Below are positions 63,076 to 64,000 of a stretch of 64,000 bases of DNA, one piece after another. How positions within the stretch are numbered: position 1 is the first letter of the stretch; each line of letters opens with the position of its first letter. This DNA comes from Brachycybe producta. Taxonomy: Eukaryota > Arthropoda > Diplopoda > Playtdesmida > Andrognathidae. Location of the stretch: assembly GCA_036925085.1 (NCBI GenBank), contig JAUPFP010000025.1, positions 62,001-126,000 on the forward strand. The letters run 5' to 3'. The position numbers and the translations under genes are program-made. Under the pieces are notes generated by a model that did not search any database, was not told where the DNA came from, and saw only the letters and a program-made list of their open reading frames with translations.

Positions 63076-63484
63076 TGACGTCATACTATTGAAGCAGCTA
63101 TGAAGTCTTCAAGTTGGTTTATGGTTGGGTTTTATGGTTTAAATTATTATTCAGTTATGGCGCCATATTGGTTAGCCCCTTTCATTCATTGAAAACATTT
63201 TATATAAGCGAGCGCTGCACTTCAGGATTGCAATGGTGATAAGTTGATAACTCATACCGAATTTCTGGACCCCTGATAATGAGACTGGTGACGTCACGTC
63301 AGTAAATGTTTTATCTAGCCGTTGACGTCACGCCGCCGCTGGATAAATTGATAAATAAAAGAATGATGTTTTGTATAAAGCTATGAAATATTGACGCTTC
63401 TTTTGACGTCACGGTGTTGCGCATTGTAAGCTGTATTTGAGCGGATGTGCGCATATTTTTTTGGCGAGGCATCTTCTGACGTCA
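63076..63484 (+). promoter_or_regulatory. Five TGACGTCA (CRE) sites in 409 bases
   Basis: Perfect palindromes at 63076-63083, 63289-63296, 63323-63330, 63404-63411 and 63477-63484. The last four are all followed by C. The region is less AT-rich than its surroundings. Probably the promoter of a gene starting near 63691. Confidence 0.55.
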
Positions 63485-63690
63485 CTACTGCTAAATGGTG
63501 GTGATTGTCTTGTTATAGTGCACACGTTAAAATAAGTCTTCTTATCTCAATAGCAATCAATGGATTTCTAAGTGAATATTTTTGTTGTAAATAATGAAGT
63601 TGGGAGCGAAAGATGCTCTTCATATTGCGTGGATTCATTGCAGCTTTATTGTGTAGGCTTTTTTCGTTTCTTTCTTTTTTCTCCGAGAAA

Positions 63691-63706
63691 ATGGATGCCA
63701 AAAAAA
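63691..63706 (+). CDS. Possible first coding exon of a gene leaving the window
   Basis: ATGGATGCCAAAAAAA followed by a strong donor GTAAGTC, giving MDAKK plus one base. The upstream 200 bases are leader-like and preceded by a CRE cluster. The rest of the gene would be beyond the window edge, so the product is unknown. Confidence 0.35.
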
Positions 63707-64000
63707 GTAAGTCTTAAAATAAATCAGGGCAACATTTCTTTTATTATGAACAATTGAAGGATTTTTGTTTTGTCGTTTTGCTCATATTTAACATTTTCAT
63801 CATTCATAACAACACATGTTCATTGATCGTCATATAGGACAATGACACGTATCTTAAAAGAAATAAATCATTCCAGATTATACTCCGAGCAATCTGTTTT
63901 ATTAAATTCGCCTATAGAAACCTATAGTTAGGAAAAATATAGAGATAGCTCGGATTGCTCGGATTAAAATTCTTTTAAAAATGGCGATATCGACGTCACG
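63707..64000. other. Window end, nothing recognised
   Basis: AT-rich sequence that would be intron if the exon at 63691 is real. Near 63890 and 63955 there are two similar short blocks, CTCCGAGCAATC and its near-complement TCGGATTGCTCGGAT. Confidence 0.4.

Overview
The window is animal nuclear DNA, AT-rich, with short introns, many small transposable elements and ten spliced protein genes that I could follow exon by exon. An arthropod is the best reading. The alpha-spectrin model is 2,414 residues and very close to the fly protein in sequence and length, and CCTAA/CCCAA-type (TTAGG-like) interstitial repeats occur at three places. A TRIM45 orthologue, absent from Drosophila as far as I recall, argues against a fly. 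I cannot name the lineage.

Layout. 2-5709 (+): RNA helicase UAP56/DDX39B, 5' end cut by the window edge. 6133-8736 (-): TRIM45, convergent with UAP56. 8.8-16.6 kb: no gene; a tandem hairpin-element array, a hAT-like element, other MITEs, a ~710-bp foldback and a cluster of promoter-type motifs. 16641-20033 (+): FOXRED1. 20527-21490 (-): TMCO1. 21.5-26.1 kb: repeats plus candidate promoter and 5' exon of the next gene. 26176-38254 (+): alpha-spectrin. 40176-41621 (-): OGG1. 42704-44251 (-): PTPA. 44933-50138 (+): carnitine acetyltransferase, head to head with PTPA. 51068-53593 (-): an unrecognised multi-pass membrane protein. 54533-59316 (+): flotillin-1. 59.3-64 kb: repeats, a threefold tandem composite repeat, then a cluster of TGACGTCA sites in front of what may be the first coding exon of a gene leaving the window.

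The genes are ordinary housekeeping genes with no operon-like logic: mRNA export (UAP56), ubiquitin ligation (TRIM45), complex I assembly (FOXRED1), ER calcium leak (TMCO1), membrane skeleton (spectrin), DNA repair (OGG1), PP2A activation (PTPA), acyl-carnitine metabolism (CRAT) and membrane microdomains (flotillin). Summed exon lengths of each complete model are divisible by three and protein lengths fit the families, which supports the exon calls. Three introns use GC-AG ends.

The rest is mostly non-autonomous DNA elements. Family A, a long-TIR hairpin element, is found at about 25 loci, mostly in introns. Family B carries GC-box and CCAAT-like motifs and forms a triple tandem array beside the OGG1 start. 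Family C is Harbinger-like. Family D is a Helentron-like pair. Family I is a three-copy MITE at the 3' end of spectrin. I found no CRISPR array, rRNA, intact tRNA gene or recognisable retroviral or LTR element. No clearly new biological system is established. The strongest leads are the hairpin elements and their placement at gene control regions, the long foldback, a PTPA intron whose donor abuts a tiny inverted-repeat element, the orphan membrane-protein gene and the over-represented TGACGTCA palindrome.
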